NCBI GenBank assembly: GCA_011009095.1 | Contig: VTPC01091012.1 | Span: 53,773 to 117,772 of the forward strand | DNA from: Ignelater luminosus | Lineage: Eukaryota; Arthropoda; Insecta; Coleoptera; Elateridae | Direction of reading: 5' to 3' | DNA length: 64,000 bases | Shown here: piece by piece, positions 49,546 through 62,600 of the stretch | How the letters are laid out: each line of letters opens with the position of its first letter | Position numbering within the stretch: the stretch's first letter is position 1 | Program-made: the position numbers and the translations under genes | The notes under the pieces: generated by a model | What the model saw: the letters and a program-made list of their open reading frames with translations, nothing else | What the model was told of the DNA's origin: nothing | The model's database searches: none

Positions 49546-50280
49546 AAGTTCAAAAGATTAATTAATATCGACAAGACAAAGACGATAGTAACAGCTAGAA
49601 CCTCGCAAAAAGTGAAAATAAGGATAGAACAAATTGAATTGGAACAGGTGAAACAGTTCAAATATTTAGGATCTTGGATAACGCAGGTTGGGAAAATGGA
49701 AGCTCAGCTGGACGATAGAGTATACAAGTCACCACAAAACTATATTTCTCAGGTTTCCAACAAGAAAGAATTATATACAAGAACAAAAATAAGAATGTTC
49801 AACGTCTTGCGTATACCTGTATTGACATGGGGCGTGGAAATGTGGACGTTGAGTAAGAATCAGAGAGCAAGAATACAAGTAAGCGAGATGAAGGTATCAA
49901 GACAGATAGCGCGCTTAAAACTGCTGGGCAAGGAATACAGAAATATGAAAAAGTCTAGGAGTGAGGCCGATAGAAGCAAGAATTACGGTTAATGCGCTGA
50001 GATGGTTTCGGCATATGGTTAGAATGCCAGAGGTGAGTCTGGGAAAAAAGTGTGGCAAATGGGCAGAGAGAAAAAGAAACCTAAGGACAGACCAAAACGC
50101 AGATAGAACGAAGAGATCCAGTACTAGCTGCAACAGATAGGACTGGAATGGAACGATGCGGTCACAATGACCAAGGACAGGAAGGAATGGAGGCGGCAAA
50201 TGACGGAAGAAATCAATTAGTCAACATCCTCAACACTGGCGATAGCTGGTAAAAGAGGAAAGGATTAAGAAGAAGAAGAT
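49546..50280 (+). pseudogene. LINE reverse-transcriptase 3' fragment (RTE-like) with AAG tail
   Basis: An open frame from 49546 to the stop at 49990-49992 reads NIDKTKTIVTARTSQKV, then QVKQFKYLGSWITQ, then RIPVLTWGVEMWTLSKNQ. KTK..V.., FKYLG..I and L.YG.E.WTL are the standard C-terminal motifs of LINE reverse transcriptases (established). Downstream, shifted frames give NALRWFRHMVRMPE, then KDRPKRR and LEWNDAVTMTKDRKEWRR, the usual ending. The element closes with an (AAG)n tail at about 50267-50280. Frameshifts and stops after 49992 show it is dead, and it is 5' truncated as LINE copies usually are. The clade (RTE versus relatives) is uncertain. Confidence 0.8.
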
Positions 50281-50430
50281 TTCTGTTTACAATACTCCTA
50301 GGTATGGAAACTTGAACTATTAAGTGTTATTATTGTTGCCATTTGGCTCACTAAAATTTCTCTTTCATCTTGGTTATACTAGAATTGTCTAGCTGAGGCT
50401 TTGAGGTCAAATACCCAAACCTCTACTATA

Positions 50431-50450
50431 CAGGGTGTCCCATTCTTTAT
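50431..50450 (+). mobile_element. Isolated mariner-type terminal sequence
   Basis: TATACAGGGTGTCCCATTC resembles the outer end of TA-targeting transposons (CAGGGTGTCCC). A clear inverted partner was not found nearby. A weaker direct copy, caaggtgtccc, lies at 50767. Confidence 0.35.
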
Positions 50451-50501
50451 GTATTTATGGAGTATCTCGTTGATTACTTTAAGAAAGATTTCACTATGCC
50501 A

Positions 50502-50665
50502 AGATTCTGACTTCTTACAATCACCAAATTTACTTTCTACCAATAAATTTGTGTTAAGAAGCCAGGTGCGAGCCCTTTCGCTTTATTTCGAATAATAGGA
50601 AAGATACTAAATACAATAGTCAAAATACTAAATATGCTGGAAACGGATACACCGAACATAACGAG
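50502..50665 (+). repeat. 164-bp direct repeat, copy 1
   Basis: Begins AGATTCTGACTTCTTACAAT and ends ACCGAACATAACGAG. Differs from copy 2 (51108-51271) at two positions only. Lacks TG...CA ends and so is not an obvious LTR pair. Confidence 0.9.
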
Positions 50666-51107
50666 TCTTCAAAAACTGACTTCTCGTATTCCACAAAAAG
50701 ATGTTTCTAAAGCATTGCATAATTCTTGGTCAGTATTGCATATCTTCTTATGATCTTTGATTTTCAAGGTGTCCCTTCCCCTCATAAAAAAAAATCTAAA
50801 ATCGATAGATCCAAGGATGTTGAAGACCAAATCATCAAACCGCAGGTACTTACTCAATCTTTGCATACATTCAATCTCCTAAACTGGTTAATAGCACATT
50901 ATACATATTATAGTTCGTCTAAGTTTGAATTCAATATATCTATGTGCAGTTGTGTAGTAAGAAAACCGACCAAAGTTGGAAAGAAAAATCTACTACCCGT
51001 AATGTAACAGGAAACGCGTGAAGTTCAAATTGATCATGCTTTTTGGTCTATGTGTCAAAAAATATATGGGTTGCCACCACCGTAACAAAATCACCATTGA
51101 GAAATGC

Positions 51108-51271
51108 AGATTCTGACTTCTTACAATCACCAAATTTACTTTCTACCAATAAATTTGTGTTAAGAAGCCAGGCGCGAGTCCTTTCGCTTTATTTCGAATA
51201 ATAGGAAAGATACTAAATACAATAGTCAAAATACTAAATATGCTGGAAACGGATACACCGAACATAACGAG
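51108..51271 (+). repeat. 164-bp direct repeat, copy 2
   Basis: About 99 percent identical to 50502-50665 and in the same orientation; the copies are separated by 442 bp of unrelated sequence. Both changes fall close together (GTGCGAGCC in copy 1, GCGCGAGTC in copy 2). Confidence 0.9.
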
Positions 51272-54200
51272 ATTAAAAAGATTGTAAACAATCCTAATTA
51301 AACAAAAGAGTGGATTCTTATAGTGTATAGAATCTTAAGTTTTAGCCGTGCTGACCAATGATAGTCGGTTAATTCATTTTTACATGAAAATAAGTTTTGT
51401 CATATTGTTGCTTCCGACTAAACATGAATCAAATGATTCTGGCTTTCCATAAATAGTAGAAATGAATAGCAAGGCTGTAATTTCCAGGAATTTTAATCAG
51501 CTATTAATTAAATTCTTCCTAACCGTACTTGATTGTAGAGAAGCTATCAAACTCCAAATAATAATCAGCCTCCATGCAGATAATGAGACAATTTCCTCGT
51601 ATTAGTAACTTTGCATGAGCTTTCTGATTTTTAAACACCATACAGCAACTTTTGTTTTTGTTCGGGCCTTAATTTTAAGTGGTTTGGTTTTAATTTGGCA
51701 GTTTGGCATAAAGCTGTGTTAGCTAAATTACGGACGAAAAGGCAAAGCTGAGCATTTAAAGACCTTTTACTTCGACTAGCAACTTTTGGTGTAGATACCT
51801 AGCCTGGGGAGTCCTGATAATTAACTACACTTAATTTGTTTGGGTGCTTTGTGGCCTTTTATGATATATATAACGTACGTTTAGAATTCTCCCCAGTGAA
51901 AGATGGCGATACATCTTTTTGCATTGGTTAGTCTTATTTTAAGTAAAATTGCAAAATTCGCTTATTTTTCGCATCGTAACATTTCTAATATTTCAATATT
52001 TTTTAGTTTTGCTTTTCCGTTAAAAAACCTTAATATAATACTTTACCTAATATATCTTTAAAGTTTAAACTCTTATAATGCTATATTGTTGCAAACAGAG
52101 ATAATTATAACATACTCAAATATACGAGCGTTTCACTGAAACAAAATCAGGCTATATGTGCCACGTTTTTATGGAACACACCGTGTAGTCGAAAATGATT
52201 TTGAAGAGCATAGATAATCGTTTTGTACTTTTCCCAGTAATACTTTATGATAATACAGACCATTGGAACATCCTGTAAATACACAAATAAAAATTTTTCT
52301 TACGGTAAAGCTTGATTATCATTTAAAATGTCTTCGCAAGGAAATCCGTTCCAAGATAATAAAATATCCTGAAGTTAGTAAATCAATACCTTTAATCACC
52401 TTATTTGTCGGATTCTTCGGAAACTGCCAAATAAGCAAAAAAATATTAAAAGACGTGTTTCACACACCTCATAAAGATATTCTACAAAAGTCTAGAATAA
52501 CATTTTCTTATACTATCAACTTTTAAATTTTTGTCAAATATCGGTTCAAGTGGCAGTTTCGTAAACTCCTAAATCATTAAATCTTAGAAATGTAGAATAC
52601 GTCACCTTTGAGTAGAAACCTAACATTGGAATAAACTTAGAAAATCAATAAGATCAAACTCCTCAGATACATTTCTAACATAATTTTCAGTGCTCTTCAT
52701 TTCCATCCAGAATAAATAAACGAACAGAAATCAAATCAGCAAAGAGCGGAAACTACTATTTTGGAATATATTTCAGGGTTCTTTCCCAAAAAGATATCTA
52801 GTTGCAAACCTGAGTCTTTCAGTATTAAAAACATCCAGTTCTTCTTTTCGTGATGATTGCAGTACCTTTACAGATTCCTGAAATAAACGCTGAAAACTGC
52901 CAGCCTGAAAATCTAGTCGAGTTTCAAACCTTTCGCGTCAATAAAATGTGGTAAAATGTACAGCAACTTTCTACACCCGTCAACTAGCGCCATCCGTTAC
53001 TTACAACAAATGAAGTCGATACCAGTCTGATTTTCAGTTTTCTAACGTTTGCACTCGTAATTTCAAATATACTATTTTGTGTAAAAAATGCTTTTTGATT
53101 TTTTTTTTCTTTTAATTATTGTTGTTGTTCAAGATAAGAATTTAAGGGACTTTTGTTTTGAATTTATAAAGCGGTACAATAAACATTTCATAAGTTGTAA
53201 TTTAGCTTAATGTTTTTGTTTTAAATATCTCCTTTTTTTTAGATAAAAAAGCAGGTCTACAAAAAATTTGTGTAATTAAAATAATGCTTTCTGGCTCATA
53301 TCAAGTATATGTACATTGTACAAACATAAAACCCGTGTGTAATGGTAATAATACTAACATCCTGCCCAAGTGGAACAAAAGCGTTGGGGGATCTACTAGA
53401 TTCACATATGCCAGCTCAATAGAGCATGAAGTTACATACTCTAAACAAATGTCTATTTTATATAAAATGTATTACCCTTATCCGACAGCACGCGTTGTCT
53501 ATTTTTACAACTGAGAATAAAGAATTTCTTATAAAACTGAAAACAAGGTTCCACGAAATGTAACATTTAATTTATTTTCTTGTCTTCTCTTCCCATTTTG
53601 ATATTTATTATTATTATAATCAAATATTCTATTTATAATGTAATTCGTTTTAATTATTTTGAGTAGACGAACATTCCACAACATAAATTTCATTAAAAAC
53701 GGCATAATATTTTAAATATTCAAATTTACATAATAAAACTTCAATAAAACGAGAATTCTGCTACAATAAAGCATTGCAGAAATAGATACGAGAATTACCA
53801 AGACTTTCGAGCTTTTTATTGTGGAGTTCCGCGAATGTAACTTAAACAAAAGTTCTCAAGTTTTTCTTGTTCTTGAATATTGACTTTTAGTGCTTGATAC
53901 AACCTCCCTCTCCATTCTAAAATAGTTGTTGCAAAACTTGTAAACACGAAAACATCAATGTTTCAAGGTGAGGTGTTAGACAAAATAAATTATAAAATCC
54001 AATTGTTTCAGGCTGAGAAGATATTTTAATGAAATCCTCCCTGGTATTATTACAAATACCACGTTTAAATGTCAACTGATTTTAATGGCGTAATCAACGC
54101 AGGGGAGCGGAAGTAATTGGCTAAAAAGTAAATCCAAACGTCGAGTTATATTTCAAACATTTCGTTCTAACTCACTCGTTTACGGTCACGTTTTAAGAGC

Positions 54201-55369
54201 CTATCAACAACATCATGTCATTCAAATGCATTATCCCCTTTCTATTAGTGCAATTCATAAACAATCACAATCGATTGGTTTTGGTTAGACCGCATGCATG
54301 GAACGAATTGATTCCTATACAGTGCAAAAACCCAACAGAATATTATACTAAAGTACTTTGATTTAATCGTTAAGTTTTATAAAATTCATGAGTTGAATTC
54401 GTAAAAGTGAAAGGACGCGTAAACGACTTAGCTGACGATTAGGAGGTCGCAAAAGTTATTCGAGTGTACCAGAAGATTAAAGTTGTATCAATCCGGTGAA
54501 GAAAGTTTTGTATTTGAATATATCTCGGATTATTTCTTTACTTTAAATGATAATTTGGGTTTAGTAAATCTGGAAATTTGCAAACAGCTCTAAAGTTGCT
54601 ATAGCAGATTAGGGAAAACACTTCAAGAATATAATTTTTACGTTTATACCTCGTAAATAATGTTAAATAATGAGTACTACATAACGATAATATTATTAAA
54701 TGATTTAAGAATTAGTGAAAAGGATCGTAATGCATATCTACGTACGCAATTGAGTTTGCAGATAAATTTCGAGTTTTGATCAAACTAGAATTAATACACC
54801 AAGATGACAAATCCTTCCAATTCTAAATATCTTTATCAATAAATGTCTCTTGTACTAAATATGTTGCTTTCTGTTCGTTCAATTGCGTATTGTGTGCCCT
54901 AGAAACCAAATACTCGTACTCCTGATCATGTTCTTGGTTGAACTACTACCGTTTGAAAAATCAATCCAGGATTTAAATTTTATTTGTCTTTACATGTATA
55001 GCATAAACTCGCCTCATTCTTTCGTAATTGCGAGATTACCAATGAGCAGAAGTGTCATTTCTGGAAATCCGCAGGAATTACATCAATCAAACAACTTTGT
55101 ATTTAAACCAATAAAGCTCCCCATTTTTACAGCCATTACGTAAGTTTATCTAACGAGTTGTCTCCCATTTTTACAATTGCATCCACGACAATATTTCCCC
55201 AAGATAAATATATCCAAATGGGTTGCTGTAACAATCTTTCAATTCGTCAAAATATAATCGATACTTCGTACTAGATTTACTATGTACATATAAACTCACC
55301 AAAAGAACTTTTTTCGTTTACAATTTTATCTATCTAGACTTTGATATGCATGCCAGTAGCAAAATGTCA
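51272..55369. other. Intergenic, no gene seen
   Basis: AT-rich DNA. An open frame at 53284-53514 has no recognised motif. A transposon-end-like catcctgta occurs at 52266. Nothing else can be supported. Confidence 0.45.
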
Positions 55370-55371
55370 TA

Positions 55372-56667
55372 CACTCAGTTTCATATGAAATGCACCACCC
55401 ATTTAAAAAATCAAGCGGTTCCGGTATGTTCGTCGACCGTTCCTCATCAACTTTGATAACTTTGTTGCTTGAAAACAAAACAATATCTAGTAAGCACAAA
55501 TAGTTATTTCGAAATTTTGTGTTAAGCTCGGTTGCATAAAAATCATTTGATCATTGGTCAAGTTGATCACTCGATCAAGCATTTAACAAAGTTTTGTGCA
55601 ACCCGGCCTTAAGATTTTAAAATGCCTCCAGTGAGACAACGTAGAAATTCTAACCATGTTTTCGATTTTAATAGAGATCGAATTATCAGCATGAAAGAAG
55701 CCTGGATTTTCCTTTTCGTGAATGGTAGCAGGGTAAATCGGGACCACACTACAGTTGCACGAATATGGTCTGCTTGGTCAGAAGAAAGCATTCAGTGAAA
55801 TCGTCCAGCTGGTAGACCTCCACGTAGCAGCAATGTTCGTGAAGACCGACTTCTTTGAAAAATGATTACAGAAGAGCGTTTTCAAACAACAAGGTCTGTC
55901 GATGTAGACTAAATGCAAGCTCTTCACCGCCGCGTGTCAATGGCAAAAAACTAGAAAAGAATCTCTTCTTTTTGACTGCGATTCTACCGTCCACTGCAAC
56001 GGCTCCCTTTAACTGCACATCAAAAAACTGTTAGGCTTGCTTGATGTCAACGGCGACAGCGTTGGAATCAGCGATGGAACGACATTGTCTTCAGTAACAA
56101 ATCAAGATTTTGTTTGTGGACAAATGACGGCCGTAGTAGAAAGACGAAATCTAGAGTTTGCTGAAAGACGCCATACAGCTTTAACACCTGGAGTAATGGT
56201 TTGGGGTGCAATTTGTTTTGGAAGATCACCTCTAGTCCCAGGCACTATAAATGCGCATCGCTATATTCATAATGTTGTTCATGCAGACGTTGCCAAACGA
56301 TATTTTCCAATAGGATAACACACTGAAAACATTACCAGTAAACACAATTGCAAATGTTGTCCTGGCCTGCACGATCAGCGGACTTATCGCCGATCGAATA
56401 TCTTTGGGACTTGAGGTTATTTGGAACGAGATACCCCAGGAGAACATAGACCGCTTGATAAAAAGCATGCCACGACGAGGAAATGCCTGCATTGATGTTC
56501 ATGGCGATGTTATACATTATTAATTTTGTTTTCGTTGTTGTCATTGTTAATCTTTTTTTTATGAAAATCTGATCATTTCATACGCAATAATAAAAGAATA
56601 TTTTAGCAAAGTTTCAAACCCGTAGTCTTATTTTTAATAGGTGGTGCATTTTATGTGAAACTGAGTG
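55372..56667 (+). mobile_element. Tc1-like transposon, inactivated
   Basis: Terminal inverted repeats of about 35-40 bp: the left end begins CACTCAGTTTCATATGAAAT and contains GCACCACCCATTTAAAAA; the right end, reverse-complemented, begins CACTCAGTTTCACATAAAAT and contains GCACCACCTATT. Both ends are flanked by TA (55370-55371 and 56668-56669). Length is 1296 bp, the usual size for Tc1-like elements, so the copy is essentially full length. The inner frame is a broken transposase. Confidence 0.88.
55622..56523 (+). pseudogene. Tc1-like transposase remnant
   Basis: From ATG 55622: MPPVRQRRN, an FDRDRIISMKEA-like helix-turn-helix region (actual DFNRDRIISMKEA), NRPAGRPPRSSNVREDR, TRSVDVD, SFNTWSNGLGC-type strand remnants in shifted frames (TPGVMVWGAI in another frame), WPARSADLSPIEYLWDL, and a C-terminal MPRRGNACIDVHGDV ending before TAA 56521-56523. 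The Glu of SPIE is the third catalytic residue of DD34E Tc1 transposases (established). Several in-frame stops and frame changes make it non-functional. The RSP residue of the motif is RSA here. Confidence 0.82.
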
Positions 56668-56669
56668 TA

Positions 56670-59600
56670 TAACAATGAACAAGTGCTGTCAATGTTCCGT
56701 ACAACATTAGTTCGCCGCTGTTCTTCATATCGAACATAGACCGATCTACCATCCCATCGAAACGTTCAATCCGCGATTAAACAGAAAGTATGTTTCACTG
56801 ATAGAATCGTACATTGATGGGAAGTCAAGAGTGAAGTCACCAAAAAGTATATTCCTCAACTTGTACTAAGATGTGTCTAGACTAGAGGTGGAGTGAAGTC
56901 AAATTAGTTTCTGAAAAGTCCATAAGCTTACTAAAAGCAGTATAGTTAGGTTCAGTCATTCTTAGACTACCCACGACATGACACAAGTCATAAATCGTTG
57001 GAAAGAGTCAAAGAAGATTAACCGGACAGTATCAGCTCGTTCAACACGATTGTCTTTTCAATCTTCTTATAGCAAAAGTATGAAACTGACTGTATATCTT
57101 CAAATTATCAGAAATTCATCGTAGATCAAGAAAATCCAAAGTGAGTAATGCGAGTTAAATAAACTGCACCAAGAGTAGAGCAGAGAAGACGCTATGGTAA
57201 ACTCATACGAAGTTAATTAGAAATAAGCCACAAAAACCAATCAAGACTTGTCGACTCCGAGATGTCAAAATCCTAGCACGCCACAACGGTAAGGAAAACA
57301 GGTAATTCGTAACGAATTCAAAACAAACTGCTGTCTATAATTCTACCTATTTTAAATTCCTCTACTTTTCACTAATTAGCAAAATTTTCCGACTTCCCCT
57401 CATCGAAACACAAAATTATCAATCGACAAAACGTCCAAGTGATTTATAATTAAGACAAGATGTGTGACGCAGAAAATGTAGATATAAAATGAAGTTATTT
57501 CAAGATTGGAAAATACCAATCTACCATGGACTCCAGTGCAACTTATAAGTGCCTCTTTGAAGATTCGTGCGCATTTAGTGCTTCTCTTATCTCAATCTGA
57601 AAGAACCACGCCAAACTCAGGTTGTGCTGCATGTCAGCTATTGTATTATTGACTATTGTATTTAAATTACAAAAAGGAAGGCTGCTTTTGGGACAAGTGG
57701 GCAAGTTTCATTTCGTTAAAGTGCCTCTTGAGTGAATTATTAAGCTACTTCATCCAGTTATTTGGTATTATTTATTATTTCGATTTCCTTTTTAAACTTT
57801 GCTTTTGTCAATGAATTGAGATTTCTCATTTGGTTTATTCCAAGAATGAGTTTGAAAATAAGATTTCGAAAGACTAGCAATTTCTGAAAATTGCATATCT
57901 TTGGGCTCGGAAACAAAATAGCAAAATTTAAAAGGAACATTTTTAAAACTAGTATGTTAGCTGTATCAGACAGAACCAATCCTTTTACTAAAACGGTTAA
58001 GAAACAACTCGGTAATCTTTGATTGGGGCAAAAGGTCTCTCGCTATAAATAATGAAAGAGAGAAATCGGTGCGAGCGATCTTCTTTCATTTTCAGCTAAA
58101 ATTCCACAACCGAGAAATGAGAACTCATACTGAAAAAGGCACTTTAATTAAGTTGTTGAACCACTTTGTGTATGCGTTCTATCCATCTGTGTCCAATTCA
58201 ATTTCAAAATAGTTTTCCTTTATCGAATTATGTTTCCACGAATGCGTTCATAAGGATGCTGACTTGATTAAGTTCAGGGATAAACGCCATTACCTGCTTA
58301 TAATGTTTGCTTTGCCGCATCCTTAATGAACCGCGAAAAACAGATGAATTTCAATAAGGTGATCTGTAAGTTAGTAAATACACATTTACGGAATTAAAGC
58401 ATATGGGTAGATTATAACGAACGTTAGTTTTCGAAACATAATTTATAGATTCTGAAAAAGTGGTGGAATAAGGTAGAAAGTAAGTCGAAGATAAATTTAA
58501 GGAACGTTTTCACTTTATCTAGTGTATCTAGGTAGGGTAAGATAGTGAAATACTTCAAAAATTCAATTATAAGCTTTTCTAAGATATTTTGAAGCAGAGA
58601 TATGAATTAAGAGAGATTCTTGTAAAAATTGCAAAAATTAAAAGATCTAAAACGATTTATTAAAATGTATCGAAAAATTACATTTTGTTGGGTCTTCACC
58701 TATTCTGAAATTCTAGTCACCTTAATCATTATATTCGAGATGTATTTTGCTTAACTATATAATAATAAATACCCTCAAGATATATAGCCTAAAATAAGCA
58801 GGGTCGGATTAGAATACATTAATTTAAAGCTTAATTGGTTGTATTAATATCGACTAATTATCGTGAGTTAATAGGATCTTTACTCATAACAGAGCACCCA
58901 GGAAACATAAAAACCTCCCTAAAATCTGAGCTGTGTTATATTAGCAACGAAATAGATTAGACTAATTAATAATGCAAAGAAATGCACACAACAGGAAATG
59001 AAAAAAGACTATACAGAAGAGTTCTTCTGCCGCTCCCGTTCTTCATGCTAATTATTTAATAAGTGGCGCTGTCTTTCCGTTAGTCGTTTGTTCATTATTT
59101 CTGAATTTAATGCCAAAGCCAATTTTAATATCTTACTTTTTACGTAACGGAGCGCGTCTTAAGAACATGTTTCAATCAAAAACTTTTTTGCCTGATAACT
59201 CAGCGAGCAGCACTATTTAACTTTGTACAATAATTTATTATAACCTCAAAATACTTTTTTTTTAAATATTAGGAGAAACTTTTCGTGGAGAAAAACGAGT
59301 TAGTGTTGGAGATTAATTGTCACGGCTGACCTGCGCGGTGTCGCCCGGAGCGGAGAAAAACAAATCAAGAGCCCCCTAATTAAGAAAAGTCGTAACCCAG
59401 ATTAAACAGAAAAAAGATGCTAGGGAAAAATTGAGCTGAAACTGACTTTTTAACATAAATGCGCCCCTTTTTTTCTCTCTCCTTAACATTTTAGCAGTTC
59501 CATATTTCAGAATTAAAAAAATATTTTGGTAAACAAACAAAGTTCCCTTTTAAACCTTTAAGGTCGGACCATCAATACTACTTAGCACTGAAATTTATAC

Positions 59601-62600
59601 CAGTGGGACTTAAGGACTATTTGGGGCATTACGAAGGCAAACAATAATATCATTTTGTATTATTTCCCTTGATCCCTAGACGCCGACATCCGAATCACAG
59701 AAATTGAAGAAGGGTTGGAGTATTGTATTTTCAATGGGAATAAATTTTTTCTATTTAAAAATGTAATGAGAATATACTTTCCAGTAGATGCAAAAAGAAT
59801 TTATTGAAATTTCGAAATTCAAAAGTAATAATCTACTTTTGAAGGTTTTTTTGTAATTATCAAGTGGTTTGAACTTTTCAACTTATCCAATTAATGACAC
59901 AAAATGAGAATACTTGAAAACATGAATCCTTTATTAAATTTCTCTTCTGCTGGTTGAAATTTAAGCTTTATACGTATTTGTGATCACTGATGAGATAATA
60001 AATTTCCTGAATCATGAGAGTTATTTATTAGCTATTAGATTACTCGTTTTGTAAAATAATAAAATGTGTTTACTGGAGGTATTTTGTTATGAAAATACTT
60101 GTTAGTATTCCTGGAAAATGTAATAAGACTAATCGAAGATAGAATCTTCCAGCTTTTAAATAATTCAGAAATAGTCGCGGGTCAATAATGAGAATATTAT
60201 TATCAAGTGTAAAAATCCCTAATTGCGTTATATTTCACATCTAGTTTTTGAATTCCAAATCTTTGCTTTTCATTGCTGGAAACCTTTTTTGAATGTTTTG
60301 CGTAGCAAAGGAATTCAAATTTTAATTCCTAAGTATACATTTTTTAGCAACTGTAGAATTTGTATAGTACATTCTTTGAAAGAGCAGGATTAATAAACAG
60401 TAGTATACCACCAGGGGCATTCAACCATCGGGTGTTGAGTATAAACCGATGTTATTCTGCCTTTTTCGTGTAGTAGGATCGTTTTCATCCAGGACAGAAC
60501 CTTTTCTCATCCTTCCCAATGTTCACAAACAACAACTAGTCAAAACCAAACATTATGGAAACACCCTACCACAAGATCCGAAAACTTAACATTCAAAACA
60601 GACATCATGGATAGGGGCAAGTATACCAGGCACCATAAAATCAAATGCCGAAAATTATAAAACTAAAAGTCAGATGGGTTTAGTCCATGGTCTAAAGATT
60701 TTTCATTCATTGGTTCACTCAATCAAGTTACCATTCTGGGCCACCAAGTTATCGTTTTAAAAACAGTCATCGCTTTACTTCCATAGTTAATAAAAATCAA
60801 TAAAGTTTTTTCTCCAATAAAAGTGCTCGATAGAAAGAAAGTTCACTTAGTATTTTAGTCCTTTTAGGAATGATTCTCTTGACTTCTATGACTTCCACTG
60901 CTGATACTCTGGATAAAAGTCGAAGTTACAGCAGAAAAACAAAAGATCGCCTAATTTTGTCTTGGTCATTAAATTTGTCTTGAAGAATTAAAACAGTACA
61001 GTGAGAATCTGATAATAACAGAAATACCCCCAAATACACCGAAAAGGGATACACTATACAGGGTGAATCGATTGTATGTTATCGTACGACATCTCGCTTC
61101 ATATCAACGATAATGAAAAGCAGTTTTCGAGATTAACGGTTACTTTCTCGAAACAAACCTAAAAGTGAAAACGAAATCTAGCTATATCGATGTGGTTTCA
61201 AAATATATTAATTGCAGTGCTTGCATCTCTTCCAAGTTAGCGAATTCGATATTCCGAAACTGTTTGTTTCAATAGAAATGGTAGAATACGAGCTATTCAC
61301 TTTATGATTAAAATAAAGAAGAAACGAACCAATACAGTGGGTCGTTTTTTGGCCGCAGAGAGAAAATTCATTTTATTAGTGAACAGCTGTGAAGATACTG
61401 AGATCGATCCTGTAACAGCAAGAGGACTTGAAGACTAGAAGAACTTGCCCAGTAATAATTATTTGACAGCCGTTAAGATTACCATCATGAAAATTTATTT
61501 TCTCCTCCAGCAGGCACTCAAAACTTAAGTGTTGCCATTTCGGGAGATCTCTGCTCAAATATTAATTAATTCTATTTTTAAGTAAAATTAGAAACATTAG
61601 TAGGACTGTCTTTTCCAGTTTCTGTTTCTCTGATTTTTATAGAATTTTATATTTTTACGACAGTGTTGTACTTCCATCAGTCTCCTGTCATTAGTTTGGT
61701 AAATATGTAATCAAACAGTAAACCACCAAAATCAAGATGGGTTATATGATGGAACTCTAGTTACTGACACGAAAACAGTTAACTGCATACTGTATTTAAA
61801 AACCTTGTTGTAAAAGTTAGCGTAAACGCCATCTATTAACTACTATTAATATTACCATAATGATGATATTATCTAGGAATTTTCATTTAAAAAATTAATT
61901 GTTTAAAACTACAAATCTCTTCGAAATATTGAGATAAACTTACACTAGTCAACTAAATTAAAGAGATAAAATAATTGCAGATAATTTAAAACATTTTTAA
62001 TTCAGTGCTTTTCTAACTTTACAACCTCTTGAAATAGTCTTAACAAAAAAAAAAAGTTATCTGAGATTGAAATCCACTCAAAGCAGAGAAAAAAGCTTTC
62101 AATAAGGAGGATGTTAAGTAATTCAAAAAAATTTCAAAATTAATCATCCTCTCTGAGTTTTCCCCATCCAACAAAGTGGATCAAACAGATTAGGTAGATC
62201 AAAGTAAGAGATAACAACAACACGGACAAGAAAAAAAATGAGTAACATTGAAAAGGTCTTTCACATATACATAATGTATAAGCACGTACGTAGGAGAAAA
62301 TTTACTAACATTAAAGACTAATAAGGGTAACGTTTAGCTCTAATTTCCTGGAGGAAAACTTATCTAGAAAATGATTTAGGGATAAGAGAATCGCGGAAAG
62401 GAGGATTTAATATTGAAAAGTATAGAGAGGACTCTTCTTAAAATCAACTTTCAAATAAAACACCCCTTAATGTTTTTATTTAAAAACTTGTGAAAGTTCC
62501 TTCTTTTAAATTGATTTATTAGTCTTATAGTTTTTAACAGAAATTCATAAACATATTCAGAAAGATTAAATACTTTGGGTATTTTATAAAAGTGAATTTC

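Noticed and set aside
50502..51271. Interpretation of the 164-bp repeats as retroviral or LTR-retrotransposon LTRs
   Set aside because: The ends are not TG...CA, no primer-binding site or polypurine tract borders them, and the 442-bp interior has no gag or pol signal.
60440..60720. Possible Tc1-type transposase fragment on the + strand
   Set aside because: Only vague similarity (for example a PGTIKSNAENYK stretch). No SPIE/SPDL-type motif and no paired ends.
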